DNA of 64,000 nucleotides from the NCBI RefSeq assembly GCF_014201805.1, contig NZ_JACHFK010000001.1, positions 558,001 through 622,000 on the forward strand. Reading direction: 5' to 3'. A program made the position numbers and the translations under genes. This DNA comes from Deinococcus metalli. GTDB taxonomy: Bacteria; Deinococcota; Deinococci; Deinococcales; Deinococcaceae. Within the stretch, counting starts at the first letter, position 1. The number at the start of each line of letters is the position of its first letter. The notes beneath the pieces were generated by a model that worked only from the letters and a program-made list of their open reading frames with translations, was not told the DNA's origin and did no database searches. Positions 1-10,628 of the stretch are shown one piece after another.

Positions 1-113
1 GCGCCGAACAGCAGCAGCGCGCCGACGATGGTGACGCCCAGCGCGACCAGCAGGTCCGGGACGCTCACGCCGGAGCGCGGAGCACGGGAAAGGGGCGGAG
101 TGGGGTCAGACAT
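1..113 (-). CDS. tctB: TctB-like small membrane subunit of a tripartite tricarboxylate transporter (partial)
   Basis: Only the first 37 codons lie in the window; the gene runs off the left edge. The start (ATG at 113) is preceded by a good AGGAGG ribosome site. The N-terminus is a short proline-rich tail followed by the beginning of a hydrophobic helix (VPDLLVALGVTIVGALLLFG), which is how TctB proteins begin. It lies 94 bases downstream of tctC on the same strand, the usual tctC-tctB-tctA order, so TctA is expected outside the window. TctB would be the small four-helix inner-membrane subunit. The call rests mainly on context because so little sequence is visible. Confidence 0.65.
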   Translation of the reverse strand, partial: MSDPTPPLSRAPRSGVSVPDLLVALGVTIVGALLLFG

Positions 114-207
114 CGGGACAGGCCTCCTGGAGCGCGGGAACGAAGCAGCACACGGACGGGGGGGCGGGTGACCGCTGCCGGTGCACGCCGCCCCCGCCGG
201 CCGAACG

Positions 208-1161
<954 letters not shown>

Positions 1162-1222
1162 GGGGTACCTCCGGGTGACGGCGCGCAGCGCGGCGTCCGT
1201 GAAGTGGGTTGTGATTGTCCAC

Positions 1223-1251
1223 ACCCTAGCCCCACGTCCCCCTGGTTTCAA
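1223..1251 (-). promoter_or_regulatory. Sigma-70-type promoter of tctC
   Basis: On the minus strand TTGAAA (1246-1251) and TAGGGT (1223-1228) are separated by exactly 17 bases. The transcript would begin near 1216, giving a leader of about 55 bases with a ribosome site, unlike the many leaderless genes nearby. Confidence 0.6.
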
Positions 1252-1281
1252 GGCTCGCATGCGTCTGACACGGTGTTCTTC

Positions 1282-1315
1282 GTGACCACAATGCACAGTG
1301 GTGAACGCAATGCAC
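1282..1315. promoter_or_regulatory. Two direct repeats, probable response-regulator sites between tctC and the kinase gene
   Basis: GTGACCACAATGCAC (1282-1296) and GTGAACGCAATGCAC (1301-1315) match at 13 of 15 positions and start 19 bases apart, close to two helical turns. They lie about 65-100 bases upstream of the predicted tctC transcription start, a normal activator position, and just upstream of the kinase promoter on the other side. The neighbouring response regulator is the obvious candidate ligand, by inference. Confidence 0.55.
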
Positions 1316-1346
1316 GTTAGGGCACGGCGCGCTGATGGCCCGGTTC

Positions 1347-1352
1347 TACAAT
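1347..1352 (+). promoter_or_regulatory. Minus-10 box (TACAAT) of the sensor kinase gene
   Basis: TACAAT lies 14 bases before ATG 1367. No clear -35 is visible at the right distance, which fits activation from the adjacent direct repeats. Confidence 0.45.
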
Positions 1353-1366
1353 CGGCATCACGTCCT

Positions 1367-2980
1367 ATGACTGCCTTCCGCCTTCCCCGTTCCGGCCTGC
1401 AGGGCCGGCTGGTGCGCTGGCACCTGCTCGTGCTGTGCGGCATGACGGCCCTGCTGCTGGGCGTGCAGACCCTGCACCTGTACGGCGAGGCGCGTGACCG
1501 GCTGGGCGAGCGCGCCATGACCACCAGCCGCATCGTGGCGACGCTGCCCGAGGTCGTGCGCGCGGCCGAGGCGGGCAACCAGGACGCCGCCCTGAACGCC
1601 GAGGTCAACGCCATGCGCGTGCAGGCCGAGGCGGATTTCATCGTGGTGGGTGACCGCCGCGGCATCCGCCTGGTGCACCCCCTGCAGGACCGCCTGGGCA
1701 AACCCATGGAGGGCGGCGACAACGACGAGCCGCTGTCGGGCCGCGAGGTGATCTCGGTCGCGCGCGGCAGCCTGGGCGTCAGCGTACGCGGCAAGGTGCC
1801 CATCTGGACGGGCGCGCAGCCCGGCACGCAGGTGGTGGGCGTGGTCAGCACCGGCTACCTGATGCCCCAGGCGTGGCACCTCGTCGGTGAGGCGCTGGTC
1901 AGCCTGCTGCCGTGGATCCTGCTCGCGCTGGGCCTGGGCACGCTGGGCGCTGTGTGGGCCGCGCGGCGGCTGCGCGCCGAGATCCTGAATCTGGAGCCCG
2001 AGGAGATCGCGGCGCTGGCCAGGCAGCAGCGGGCGGTGCTGGCCGCGCTGCGCGAGGGCGTGATCGCGGTCGACCGCGGCGGGCAGATCACGCTGGCGAG
2101 CGCGCGCGCCGCCGACATGCTGCTCGTGCCGTCCACGCCGGTGCCTCTGGCGCGGGTGTGGCCGGAACTCGCGGACCTCAGCCCCGGTCACGCCCGCCAG
2201 CAGAACCTGGAACTGCAATTGCGCGGCCAGCCGTACCTCGTGAACGTCGAGCCGCTCGACGGCGGCGGCCTCGACGGCGGGGGCTTCATCGTGGGCTTCC
2301 GCAACCGCGCCGAGGTGCTGGCCCTGGCGGACGAACTCACGCACGCGCGCGGCTTTGTGGACGTGCTGCGCGCCCAGACGCACGAGTACCAGAACCGCCT
2401 GCACGTGCTGTCGGGCCTGCTGCAACTGGGCCGGCACGAGGAGGCGCTGCGCGTGCTGAACGCCGAGATCCGCGCCGACGCCGAGTTCCGGCAGCTGCTG
2501 CGCGACGTGCAGGTGCCGCGGCTGGTCGCGCTGCTGGCCGGCAAGCGCGAGCGGGCGCAGGAACTCGGCATCGACTTCCAGGTCGCGGAGGGCAGCATGC
2601 TCTCCCCGGTGTGGGAACGGCACGCGGACACGCTGGTCACGGCGGTCGGCAACCTGACCGAGAACGCCTTCGAGGCGCTGGCCGGCCAGCCCGGCGTGGT
2701 CACGGTCCTGATCGGTGAGGACCCGGACGGCGTGCAGGTCGAGGTCGAGGACACCGGGCCCGGCGTGGCGCCCAACGTGCAGGAGCGGCTCTACACCCGC
2801 GGCGCGAGCAGCAAGGGCGAGGGCCGCGGCTACGGGCTGGCAGGCGTACAGGCGCGTGTGCAGGCGCTGGGTGGGCAACTGCGCTACGTGCGCCGCAGCG
2901 GCCGCACCGTCTTCCAGGTGAGCCTGCCGCCCCCCACCAGCCGCGCGCCCGGCGCTGCGCCGCTGGAGGTGGGAGCATGA
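1367..2980 (+). CDS. CitA/DcuS-family sensor histidine kinase
   Basis: 537 residues. A transmembrane helix near residues 17-37 ([17 protein letters not shown]) is followed by a periplasmic sensor region of about 130 residues of the citrate/malate-kinase type, a second helix ([20 protein letters not shown]), a PAS-like segment, the phosphoacceptor box [19 protein letters not shown] with His in HEYQN, and a C-terminal ATPase with [10 protein letters not shown] (N box), DTGPGV (G1) and GRGYGLAGV (G2). The H-box with N two residues on and GLLQLG is typical of carboxylate sensors. ATG 1367 was preferred over earlier starts because it puts the first helix near the N-terminus. Its stop overlaps the response regulator start (ATGA). 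Divergent to tctC, it probably senses the carboxylate imported by Tct. Confidence 0.88.
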   Translation: MTAFRLPRSGLQGRLVRWHLLVLCGMTALLLGVQTLHLYGEARDRLGERAMTTSRIVATLPEVVRAAEAGNQDAALNAEVNAMRVQAEADFIVVGDRRGIRLVHPLQDRLGKPMEGGDNDEPLSGREVISVARGSLGVSVRGKVPIWTGAQPGTQVVGVVSTGYLMPQAWHLVGEALVSLLPWILLALGLGTLGAVWAARRLRAEILNLEPEEIAALARQQRAVLAALREGVIAVDRGGQITLASARAADMLLVPSTPVPLARVWPELADLSPGHARQQNLELQLRGQPYLVNVEPLDGGGLDGGGFIVGFRNRAEVLALADELTHARGFVDVLRAQTHEYQNRLHVLSGLLQLGRHEEALRVLNAEIRADAEFRQLLRDVQVPRLVALLAGKRERAQELGIDFQVAEGSMLSPVWERHADTLVTAVGNLTENAFEALAGQPGVVTVLIGEDPDGVQVEVEDTGPGVAPNVQERLYTRGASSKGEGRGYGLAGVQARVQALGGQLRYVRRSGRTVFQVSLPPPTSRAPGAAPLEVGA

Positions 2981-3693
2981 CCGGCCGCACGCCCAGCGTG
3001 CGCGTACTGCTGGTCGAGGACGACCAGCGGGTGGCGCGGGTCAACCGCGATCTGCTGGAACGCGACCCGGAGGTGCACGTGGTCGGGAGCGCGGCCACCT
3101 GCGCGCAGGGCGACGCGCTGGCACAGGCGCTGAACCCCGACCTGATCCTGCTGGACGTGCACCTGCCCGATGGCAGCGGCCTGGGTCTGCTGCGTCACTG
3201 GCGCTCGGTGGGCCGCACCACCGACGTCGCGCTGATCACCGCCGCCGACGATGAGGCCAGCGTCCGCCTGGCCCTGGCGCACGGCGCCTTTGACTATCTG
3301 ATCAAGCCCTTCACCGGCGCGCGGCTGGCCGACCTGCTGGCCCGCCACCGGGCGCGACGGCTGCCGCCCGCGCCGGGCCCGGCCCTGCCGCGCCTCGACC
3401 AGGGCAGCCTCGACCGGCTGCTGGGCGTGCAGGGTCGGGGTGTGGAGCCGCTGCCGCGCGGCGTCGACCCCCACACCCTGGAGCGCGTCGCGCAGGCGCT
3501 GGGCGGCGCCGGCGAGGGCGTGAGCGCCGAAGACGTCGGCGAGCGGCTGGGCCTGAGCCGTGTGACCGCGTGGCGCTACCTCGAGCACCTCGTGCGCAGC
3601 GGCCGCGCCACCCTGGAACACCAGTACGGCCACTCCGGGCGCCCGGCGAAGCTGTACACCGCCCGCCCCGGCCCGGCCGATCCCGAGCGCTGA
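2977..3693 (+). CDS. CitB/DcuR-family response regulator
   Basis: 238 residues. The N-terminal receiver (about 5-120) has the acidic pair VEDDQ, the phosphoacceptor Asp in [13 protein letters not shown], the switch Thr region ALITAADD and the Lys in YLIKPF. The C-terminus has a helix-turn-helix ([20 protein letters not shown]) with the downstream wing GRPAKLY typical of CitB/DctR regulators of C4-dicarboxylate or tricarboxylate uptake. Its ATGA overlap with the kinase gene shows co-translation. It probably binds the direct repeats at 1282-1315 to activate tctC. Confidence 0.88.
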   Translation: MTGRTPSVRVLLVEDDQRVARVNRDLLERDPEVHVVGSAATCAQGDALAQALNPDLILLDVHLPDGSGLGLLRHWRSVGRTTDVALITAADDEASVRLALAHGAFDYLIKPFTGARLADLLARHRARRLPPAPGPALPRLDQGSLDRLLGVQGRGVEPLPRGVDPHTLERVAQALGGAGEGVSAEDVGERLGLSRVTAWRYLEHLVRSGRATLEHQYGHSGRPAKLYTARPGPADPER

Positions 3694-3891
3694 GGGCCGG
3701 CACCGCCGCAGGCCATCAGCCTGACCGTCACCTGTTCTGGGCCGGGCACACTCACAGCGATGCCAGACCACGCGGGCGACGCGCACGAACACCCCTTGAA
3801 AGGACGAGCGCCGTGACCGCGGCGCGGGCGCGGCGGCCCTTCCCCCGAAGTGGGCGTGAGCGCCGTCATGATGACTGGCCGCCCACCCGCC

Positions 3892-3897
3892 TACACT
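3892..3897 (+). promoter_or_regulatory. Leaderless-type minus-10 box TACACT
   Basis: Eight bases before the GTG at 3906 and no Shine-Dalgarno sequence; it fixes that start. Confidence 0.6.
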
Positions 3898-3905
3898 GGT
3901 CGGCC

Positions 3906-4856
3906 GTGCCGGTCCTGCTCCGCCCCGCGATCCTCCTCGCCTCGCTGCTGTGGCTGAGCGGCTGCGCGCCGCACTGGCTGGTCAGGGACACCCGCACTGC
4001 GGCCCTCGACCTGGCGGGTCGCGCGCCGGACGTGGTGATTCTGGGCGTGTCCGGTCGCTGCTCGCCGCCGTGTGTGGCGCCGCGCGACAACTGGGATTAC
4101 CTGAGTTCCCGCGGCACCCTCGACGCCGTGGCCGACGTGTACGCCGCGGCCGGGTACCGCGTGGAGGTCGCCGGCTTTGCCAGCCACCCGGCCGCGTCCC
4201 ACACGTCCCCGTACCTGCCCCGCCCGCAGTCCGGCTACGAGGCGCTGGTGGCCGCCGTCTCGCGGATGCGGGCGACGTGGCTGCGCTCCGGCATGCCGCC
4301 GCGCGTAGTCCTGGTCGCGCACTCGCACGGCGTCGCGTGGGCGCACCTCCTGACCCGCACCTTCCCCGAGGTCGCGTTCACCGCGCAGGTGGACCTGGAC
4401 GGCATGTGCGTCGCGTGGCGGTCGGACTACGGCGCGGCCGTGCGCGCTCTGCCCCCGGCCGCGCCGGACGAGCCGCAGCTGCTGGACGCCTGCGACGCCG
4501 TGAGCATCACGGGCCGTACCGTGCCCCTCAAGGACGTCGTGTGGCCCAACGTGGCCCTGAACCTGGAGGTGCAGAGCAAGCGGCTCCCGGCGCGCACCAG
4601 CGCCAGCGGCGGCCTGCCCGTCAACTACCTGTTCGAACTGGCGCGCAACACCCGCCTGGACGGCACCGCCACCGGCATCCAGCACTTCCTGTCCGTCCGT
4701 GAGGACCACAGCGCGATCTCGTACCCGAACAGCGACGCGCTCGCGTGGGTCACCGCCCGTCTGCGTGACCAGATGCAGGCGTGGCCGGCGCCGCCTGCCC
4801 CGGCAGGCTCGGCCCAGCCTGCTTCCACCGTGGACCCACCCGCGCAGGAGCCGTGA
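3906..4856 (+). CDS. Predicted alpha/beta-hydrolase-like lipoprotein
   Basis: 316 residues from GTG 3906. That start is chosen because a TACACT box sits eight bases upstream and because the protein then begins with a lipoprotein signal (LLASLLWLSGC, Cys about residue 20). The body resembles serine hydrolases: a nucleophile-elbow-like VVLVAHSHGVAW (His-Ser-His-Gly rather than the common Gly-x-Ser-x-Gly) and a late EDHSAISYP segment that could supply the catalytic His. Cysteines in the early segment GRCSPPCVAP may form a disulfide. Probably an exported lipase or esterase anchored to a membrane; the substrate is unknown. Confidence 0.7.
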   Translation: MPVLLRPAILLASLLWLSGCAPHWLVRDTRTAALDLAGRAPDVVILGVSGRCSPPCVAPRDNWDYLSSRGTLDAVADVYAAAGYRVEVAGFASHPAASHTSPYLPRPQSGYEALVAAVSRMRATWLRSGMPPRVVLVAHSHGVAWAHLLTRTFPEVAFTAQVDLDGMCVAWRSDYGAAVRALPPAAPDEPQLLDACDAVSITGRTVPLKDVVWPNVALNLEVQSKRLPARTSASGGLPVNYLFELARNTRLDGTATGIQHFLSVREDHSAISYPNSDALAWVTARLRDQMQAWPAPPAPAGSAQPASTVDPPAQEP

Positions 4857-4865
4857 ACCGCCCGC

Positions 4866-5246
4866 TCACCGCACAGTCGTGAGCAGCCACGCCTGGGCCG
4901 CCCCGGCGTTCTGGACGGCCGCGCCGCGCTCCGGCGGAAACCACGCGAGCAGGCCGTCCAGCCCCGCGTCCACGTGGCCGAAGATCACCTTGTGGTCGCC
5001 GTCACGCAGGTGCAGCAGGCCCACCGGCCGGCCCACGGGCCGCGCGCCGACGGGCAGGGGGTCGCCCAGCCACACGGCGTCCACCTCGGCGCCGTCGGCT
5101 GGGTTCAGGGTGCCGGGCACACAGCCGTAGTTCACGGGGGCGGGCCGCGGCTCGGTGCGGTACGGCACCACGCGCCCACCCTGCCACACCCAGCGCTCCA
5201 CGGTGCCGGCCGACCACTCCACCACGCCCGCCCACTCGGTGCCCAC
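4866..5246 (-). CDS. Divergent inorganic-pyrophosphatase-family protein
   Basis: 126 residues from GTG 5246, against about 175 for bacterial soluble pyrophosphatases. Recognisable family landmarks in order: GVVEWSAGTVERW (family VVEIP-G-NKYE), NYGCVPGTL (NYGFIPxT), DGAEVDAVWLG (DGDPxDVLVL), RPVGLLHLRDGDHKVI (RPIGxLxMxDxGExDxKI). Two metal Asp positions of the DGDPxD signature are kept, the middle one is replaced by Ala, and the KYE lysine region is altered. It may therefore be a weak enzyme or a binding protein. The start lies 14 bases past the end of the lipoprotein gene on the same strand, suggesting an operon; the GTG choice is uncertain. Confidence 0.6.
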   Translation of the reverse strand: MGTEWAGVVEWSAGTVERWVWQGGRVVPYRTEPRPAPVNYGCVPGTLNPADGAEVDAVWLGDPLPVGARPVGRPVGLLHLRDGDHKVIFGHVDAGLDGLLAWFPPERGAAVQNAGAAQAWLLTTVR

Positions 5247-5260
5247 CGGCCCGCCGGCGT

Positions 5261-5641
5261 TCAGGGCTGCACCTCGTACAGTTCGACCTGCCGCAGCACC
5301 ACGCCGCCCAGCGACAGCACCGCGCGGTATGCGCCCTGGTCCGGCGCCTCCAGCGTGAAGGTCGCGGTGGGCTGCGCGGCGTCGAGGTACACGCTGTCCT
5401 CGCCCAGCGCGCGGCTGCCGTCGAACCACTGCACCTTCAGGTACGCGGGCTCGAAGCGGCCGTCGACCCGCGCCTTCACGGTCAGGGTTGAGCCGCTGCG
5501 GATCAGGCTCGCGCCGGTCACGCGGGGCGTCAGGGTGACCTCCACGGGCCTGGGGACCGCCGGCACGAAGGCGTAGCGGCAGCCCGCCAGGCCCAGCGTA
5601 AGCAGGCCGGCAAACGAGACGGTCAGGACGCGGCGCAGCAT
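5261..5641 (-). CDS. Small lipoprotein of unknown function
   Basis: 126 residues from ATG 5641. A TACCAT box six bases upstream fixes this start over two ATGs further upstream. Residues 1-20 are a lipoprotein signal ([20 protein letters not shown] then Cys). The mature part is beta-rich with alternating hydrophobic residues ([50 protein letters not shown]), like an immunoglobulin-like or FlgD-like sandwich. No catalytic motif is seen. It precedes the pyrophosphatase-like gene and probably shares its mRNA. Confidence 0.7.
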   Translation of the reverse strand: MLRRVLTVSFAGLLTLGLAGCRYAFVPAVPRPVEVTLTPRVTGASLIRSGSTLTVKARVDGRFEPAYLKVQWFDGSRALGEDSVYLDAAQPTATFTLEAPDQGAYRAVLSLGGVVLRQVELYEVQP

Positions 5642-5647
5642 GCCGAG

Positions 5648-5653
5648 ATGGTA
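5648..5653 (-). promoter_or_regulatory. Leaderless-type minus-10 box TACCAT
   Basis: Six bases before ATG 5641 on the minus strand. Confidence 0.55.
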
Positions 5654-5690
5654 GAGCATCCACGTGAGCGCTCCGGAAGGGCGCGGCACG

Positions 5691-6566
5691 TCAGCGCAGG
5701 CGGTGCGCCTCGATGAACGCGATCACGTCGCGGCGGGTCGGCCCCAGGAAGGTCAGCGGCCGGGCCATCGCCGCGATGATCGTGATGTGCCCCATGCCCG
5801 GCAGCACCGTGAACGTGACCGGCACCCCGGCCCGGTCGAGCGCCGCGCGCATGTTCTCGCCGTTCTGCGCGCCCACGGTGCGGTCGCTGCCGGCCACCAG
5901 CAGCAGGTGCGGCGGCGCGTCCGGCCGCACGTGGCGGTCCGGCATCACCTCGTCCGGCGTGGCGCCCTCGGGGAAGGCCCGCGCGCTGGGCAGGCTCCGG
6001 AAGTCGTAGGAATACGGCCCGGCCACGCCGATCACGCCCCGCACCGCCGACACCGGCACGTCCACCTCGCGCAGCCAGCGCGCGTTGTCCACCGCCTCGA
6101 CCGCGTTGAAGGCGCCAGCGGAGTGGCCCATCACGAACACGTTCTCCGGGTTGCCGCCGAAGGTCTTGGCACGCTCGCGCAGCACCTTCAGGGCCAGCGC
6201 GGTGTCCTGCACGAAGGTCGGGTAACGGTTCTGCGGGGCCAGCCGGTAACTCATCACGGCCGTCACGTAGCCGGCGCGGGCCAGGGACTCGCCCACGAAC
6301 TTGTGGCCGTCCTTGTCGCCGCCCTCCCACGAGCCGCCGTGCACGAACAGCACGACCGGAGCGTTCGCCGCGCCGTGGGGCGCGTACACGTCCATGCGGT
6401 TGCGGGTGTCCGGGCCGTACGCCACGTCCCGCGTGACGTCGAGCCCCGAGGTGGACACGGCGCGGTTCAGGGTGTCCTGCGCGCTGCGCTGCGAGCAGCC
6501 GGCCAGCACCGCGGCGCCGACCACGAGCCCCAGCAGCAGCCAGGGAGAACGGGAAACCTTCGACAT
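5691..6566 (-). CDS. Alpha/beta hydrolase lipoprotein (carboxylesterase type)
   Basis: 291 residues. ATG 6566 is chosen because a TATGCT box lies seven bases upstream. A lipoprotein signal ([15 protein letters not shown]) covers about residues 10-24. The hydrolase core shows the oxyanion strand [18 protein letters not shown], the nucleophile elbow [11 protein letters not shown] (GxSxG) and a terminal GMGHITII with the catalytic His. HGGSW plus GHSAG is the pattern of the esterase/BD-FAE group acting on small esters or acyl groups. It is divergent from the lycopene cyclase gene; nothing shows a functional link. Confidence 0.85.
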   Translation of the reverse strand: MSKVSRSPWLLLGLVVGAAVLAGCSQRSAQDTLNRAVSTSGLDVTRDVAYGPDTRNRMDVYAPHGAANAPVVLFVHGGSWEGGDKDGHKFVGESLARAGYVTAVMSYRLAPQNRYPTFVQDTALALKVLRERAKTFGGNPENVFVMGHSAGAFNAVEAVDNARWLREVDVPVSAVRGVIGVAGPYSYDFRSLPSARAFPEGATPDEVMPDRHVRPDAPPHLLLVAGSDRTVGAQNGENMRAALDRAGVPVTFTVLPGMGHITIIAAMARPLTFLGPTRRDVIAFIEAHRLR

Positions 6567-6573
6567 GCCGCGC

Positions 6574-6579
6574 AGCATA
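6574..6579 (-). promoter_or_regulatory. Leaderless-type minus-10 box TATGCT
   Basis: Seven bases before ATG 6566 on the minus strand; no ribosome site is present. Confidence 0.55.
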
Positions 6580-6680
6580 GGCAATCGCCGGCGCGGTCAC
6601 GGCCGCGGACCCCACACTCTTCCTTCAGCGACGCCGCGGCCGAGCGCGTGAAACCTACACTTCACCGAACGCGACCGGGA

Positions 6681-6686
6681 TAGCCT
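6681..6686 (+). promoter_or_regulatory. Leaderless-type minus-10 box TAGCCT
   Basis: Seven bases before ATG 6694 of the lycopene cyclase gene. Confidence 0.55.
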
Positions 6687-6693
6687 GACCGCG

Positions 6694-7923
6694 ATGACCG
6701 GCCCGGCACACAGCGACGTCGTGGTGGTGGGTGGTGGCCCGGCCGGCACGGCGCTCGCGTCGGCCCTGGCGCGGCGTGGACTGGACGTGCGGCTGGTCGC
6801 GCCGCACCCCCCCACACCGTTCCCGGCGACCTACGGCGTGTGGCTGGACGACCTGCCCGGGTGGGCCACCGACATGACCGCCCAGGTGTGGACGGACGTG
6901 CGCGTGTACACGGACGACCACCCCCGGCCGCTGCACCGCCCGTACGCCCTGCTCGACAACGCGGCGCTGATGGAGGGGCTGCTCGCCCGGGCCGGCGCAG
7001 GCCTCTGCTGGACGGTGGGCACGGTGCGGTCGGTGACGCCCACGGCCGGTGGTCACCACGTGCACGGCGCGGCCGGCGAGTGCTGGTCGGCGCGGCTGGT
7101 CGTGGACGCCGCAGGGCACGGCGGCGCCCTCACGCCGACCACCTACCCCGGCGGCGCCGCGCTCCAGACCGCGTGGGGCCTGACCGCGACCTTCGACCGG
7201 CCACCCATCGCGCCCGGCTCGATGGTCTGGATGGACTACCGGCCGGCCGGACCGCCCGGCGGCGAGCCGACCTTCCTGTATGCCATGCACCTGGGGGGCG
7301 ACCGCTACTTCGTGGAGGAGACCACCCTGATCGCGCGCCCGGCCGTGTCCCGGCGCGTGCTCGAGGCCCGGCTCCACGCGCGCCTGGACGCCGCCGGCAC
7401 GCCCCCCCGCGAGGTGCACAGCACGGAATGGGTCGCGTTTCCCATGAACGGCGCCGCACCCGCGCCCGGCCCGCTGCTGGCCTTCGGGGCGGCGGCCGGG
7501 CTGGTGCATCCCATCAGCGGCTTCCAGGTGGCGGCTGCGCTGAGGCTGTCGGAGTCCGTCGCGGACGCGGTCCACGCGGCCTTCCAGAGGGGCGCCGATC
7601 CCGCGCGGGCCGGCTGGGACGTGCTGTGGCCCCCGGCCCGGCGCGCGGCGCGGGAGGTGCACCTGCTGGGCGTCCACGCCCTGCTGGGCCTGCCCGGCGC
7701 CGCCCTGCCGGCGTTCTTCAACGCCTTCTTCCGGCTGCCGCCCGAGCAGTGGCGCGCGTTCCTCGGCCCGGACACCCCGGCCGGCACGCTGTCGCGCACC
7801 ATGCTGCGCCTGTTCCTGGACGCTCCGGCGGCCGTGCGCGGCCCGCTGGCCCGCGCCGCGCTGGGGCAGCCGGCCGTCAGCGTCCGGGCGCTCACGGCCG
7901 CGTGGCACGCGGCGGCGCCGTGA
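6694..7923 (+). CDS. crtLm: Lycopene cyclase (CrtL type), carotenoid synthesis
   Basis: 409 residues. It starts with an FAD/NAD dinucleotide fold ([20 protein letters not shown]) followed by the cyclase signature [11 protein letters not shown], where plant and cyanobacterial CrtL have N-YGVW-DE. It then has [17 protein letters not shown] and [19 protein letters not shown], the latter close to the FLYAMP-VEETSL motif of lycopene beta-cyclases. The late PMNG and [16 protein letters not shown] elements match the family. Deinococcus makes the monocyclic carotenoid deinoxanthin with one beta-ionone-type ring, so this enzyme would cyclise one end of lycopene or a derivative. It is transcribed from its own leaderless promoter. 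Confidence 0.85.
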   Translation: MTGPAHSDVVVVGGGPAGTALASALARRGLDVRLVAPHPPTPFPATYGVWLDDLPGWATDMTAQVWTDVRVYTDDHPRPLHRPYALLDNAALMEGLLARAGAGLCWTVGTVRSVTPTAGGHHVHGAAGECWSARLVVDAAGHGGALTPTTYPGGAALQTAWGLTATFDRPPIAPGSMVWMDYRPAGPPGGEPTFLYAMHLGGDRYFVEETTLIARPAVSRRVLEARLHARLDAAGTPPREVHSTEWVAFPMNGAAPAPGPLLAFGAAAGLVHPISGFQVAAALRLSESVADAVHAAFQRGADPARAGWDVLWPPARRAAREVHLLGVHALLGLPGAALPAFFNAFFRLPPEQWRAFLGPDTPAGTLSRTMLRLFLDAPAAVRGPLARAALGQPAVSVRALTAAWHAAAP

Positions 7924-7942
7924 TGGCCTGGCGCGCGCGGAC

Positions 7943-7948
7943 TACACT
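7943..7948 (+). promoter_or_regulatory. Leaderless-type minus-10 box TACACT
   Basis: Six bases before ATG 7955 (sdaAB). Confidence 0.6.
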
Positions 7949-7954
7949 GCGCCC

Positions 7955-8606
<652 letters not shown>

Positions 8607-8620
<14 letters not shown>

Positions 8621-9353
8621 GCCGGAACCCGAGCTGCCAGCCCACGCCGTCGGCGGCGTCCTGCACGGTGCGCAGCAGCATCTCGTGCGCGTGCAGGTGG
8701 GGCGTGGGGACGCTCACGCCCAGGGCGGCCAGCACCGCTCCGTCTCCGCCCTGGATGGGCACGGCCACGCTGCCGGTGCCGAGTGCCCACTCGTCCTGCG
8801 TGACCGCGTAGCCGTCCCGCCGGATGCGGGCGGCCTCGGCATTCCACGCGGCCGGTGACGTCACGGTGAGCGCGGTGTAGGCCGGGGCCGGGTGGGGCAG
8901 GGGCCGGCCCGCCAGCGCCAGCAGCAGCTTGCCGCTGGCCGTCGCGTGGGCCGGCAGCTCGAAGTCCAGTTCGCCCGCCACGGGCGGCCCGTCCCGGCCC
9001 TGGACGCTGCGGGCCACGCACAGCACGCGGTCCTCGCCGTCCAGCACGCTCAGGAAGGCCAGGCGGTGGGCGGCGCGCGCCACCCGCTCCATCGCGTCGT
9101 GCGCCGGGCCGTACCACGGCAGGCTGCCGTACAGCGCGCTCGACAGCTTGAGCAGCCGCCACCCCAGCCGGTAGCGGCCCCGGCCGTGACGGCTCAGTAG
9201 GCCGGTGGCTGTCAGCGTGAGGAGCTGCTCGTGCAGCGTGCTCGTCGGCACGCCGAGGTGGCGCGACAACGGCGAAAGTCGCCACTCGGTGTGGTCGGCA
9301 TCGAAGGCCGACAGGACGTCCATGGTGGCCTGGAGCGACGAGCCGGTGGGCAC
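8607..9353 (-). CDS. IclR-family transcriptional regulator
   Basis: 248 residues. The N-terminal winged helix spans about residues 5-65 ([50 protein letters not shown]). The C-terminal IclR effector domain has [30 protein letters not shown] and [20 protein letters not shown], typical of family effector pockets. GTG 9353 is preferred since a TAGGAT box lies six bases upstream. The box overlaps the stop codon of the glycosyltransferase gene. Targets could include sdaAB or hut genes, but this is only neighbourhood inference. Confidence 0.88.
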
Positions 9354-9359
9354 GCGGTC

Positions 9360-9365
9360 ATCCTA
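9360..9365 (-). promoter_or_regulatory. Leaderless-type minus-10 box TAGGAT that contains a stop codon
   Basis: The first three bases, TAG (9365-9363), are also the stop codon of the upstream glycosyltransferase gene. The box is six bases before the GTG of the IclR gene. Confidence 0.5.
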
Positions 9366-10628
9366 GCGCCGGCCGCGCCCTCGCCCGTAGGACTCCACCA
9401 CCCGCACGGCCGCGCCCAGTCCGTCCTCGGCCCGGATGCGGTGTCCCAGGGCCGCCGCGCGTTCGCGTATGCCCGTGTCCACGCGCACCTGCGTCAGCGC
9501 GTCCCCGAGCGCGCCGGCGGTCAGATGGCGGGCGGGAACCGGCGAGGGGCCGACGCCCAGGCGACGCACCCGCTCGGCCCAGAACGGCTGATCCCCGAAG
9601 AACGGCACCACGACGGTGGGGACGCCTGCCGCCAGACCTGCCGCCGTGGTGCCGGCCCCACCGTGATGGACGGCCGCCGCCACGCGCGGGAACAGCCAGT
9701 GGTGCGGAACGCTGTCGGTGACGAAGACGTGTGGGGGAGCGTCGGCGGCGCTCAGTCCACCCCACCCGCTCAGGAGCACCGCCCGCTGCCCGCTGCGCTC
9801 CAGCGCGTCCAGCACCGTCCGGGTGGTGGCGGCCGCGTCCCGGGTCGTCATGCTGCCGAAGCCGATGGACACCGGTGGTGGCCCCGCGTGCATAAACGCT
9901 TCCAGGGCCGGTGGCGGGCTCCACTGCTGCTCACCGAGAAACCAGTAGCCGGTCAGGTGCTGCGCCGCGTCCCAGTCGGCGGGCCGGGGAAGTACCGCCG
10001 GACTGATGCCGTGCAGGGTGGGGGTGGTGTGGACGGGGCGCGGCCCCCACAGCGGAGCGGGGGGCAGCTCCAGCACCGCGCGCCGCGCGCGCGTGTCGGC
10101 CGCGCGGAACATCTGCCACATCACCTGGCGGGTCAGGACGTGCGACAGCCGGTTCGCCCCGCCGCCCAGGCGTGCCACCCCGGGCGGAAAGATCGCTCCG
10201 GGAAACGCCCGCGTGGGATGAAAGGGCACCACGTGCGCCTCTATCAGTGGAAGGCGCCGCTTCTCGGACACCGCCTGCGCCACGTTCATGCCGCCGATTC
10301 CGGCCAGCAGCAGCTCCGCGTCCTGCGCGGCGTCCAGGGCGTCCTGCGCCCAGTGCAGCGCGGCGTGGTGCGTGGCCCGGGCGGACACGCGGTTGATCTC
10401 CAGCATGTTGCCGCGCGCCAGCGCCGAGCGCATCTCCGGGCTGTTCACCACGTCCTGCACGTCGCCGCGCATGGGCCAGAAGTCCGGGCCGGCCGCGTGC
10501 ACGAGGTCGCGGAAGGTGTCGTGCGTGGCCACGCGGACGCTGTGCCCGGCCCGCAGCAGGGCGGCCCCCAGCGCCACGTAGGGCTGCACGTCGCCGCGCG
10601 TGCCCAGCGCGATGACCGTGACGTTCAC
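9363..10628 (-). CDS. Family-1 (UGT/MGT-like) glycosyltransferase
   Basis: 421 residues. The N-terminal acceptor domain starts VTVIALGTRGDVQPYVALGAAL, and GTRGDVQP is diagnostic for sterol/macrolide-type GT1 enzymes. The C-terminal donor domain has VSIGFGSM, HVFVTDSVPHHWLFPRVAAAVHHGGAGTTAAGLAAGVP and PFFGDQPFWAERV, that is the HHGGAGTT sugar-nucleotide signature with the D-Q pair. It would transfer a sugar from UDP- or dTDP-sugar to a lipophilic acceptor. The GTG start overlaps the TetR gene stop (GTGA), so both are translated from one mRNA. Carotenoid or lipid glycosylation is conceivable, unproven. Confidence 0.85.
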   Translation of the reverse strand: MNVTVIALGTRGDVQPYVALGAALLRAGHSVRVATHDTFRDLVHAAGPDFWPMRGDVQDVVNSPEMRSALARGNMLEINRVSARATHHAALHWAQDALDAAQDAELLLAGIGGMNVAQAVSEKRRLPLIEAHVVPFHPTRAFPGAIFPPGVARLGGGANRLSHVLTRQVMWQMFRAADTRARRAVLELPPAPLWGPRPVHTTPTLHGISPAVLPRPADWDAAQHLTGYWFLGEQQWSPPPALEAFMHAGPPPVSIGFGSMTTRDAAATTRTVLDALERSGQRAVLLSGWGGLSAADAPPHVFVTDSVPHHWLFPRVAAAVHHGGAGTTAAGLAAGVPTVVVPFFGDQPFWAERVRRLGVGPSPVPARHLTAGALGDALTQVRVDTGIRERAAALGHRIRAEDGLGAAVRVVESYGRGRGRR

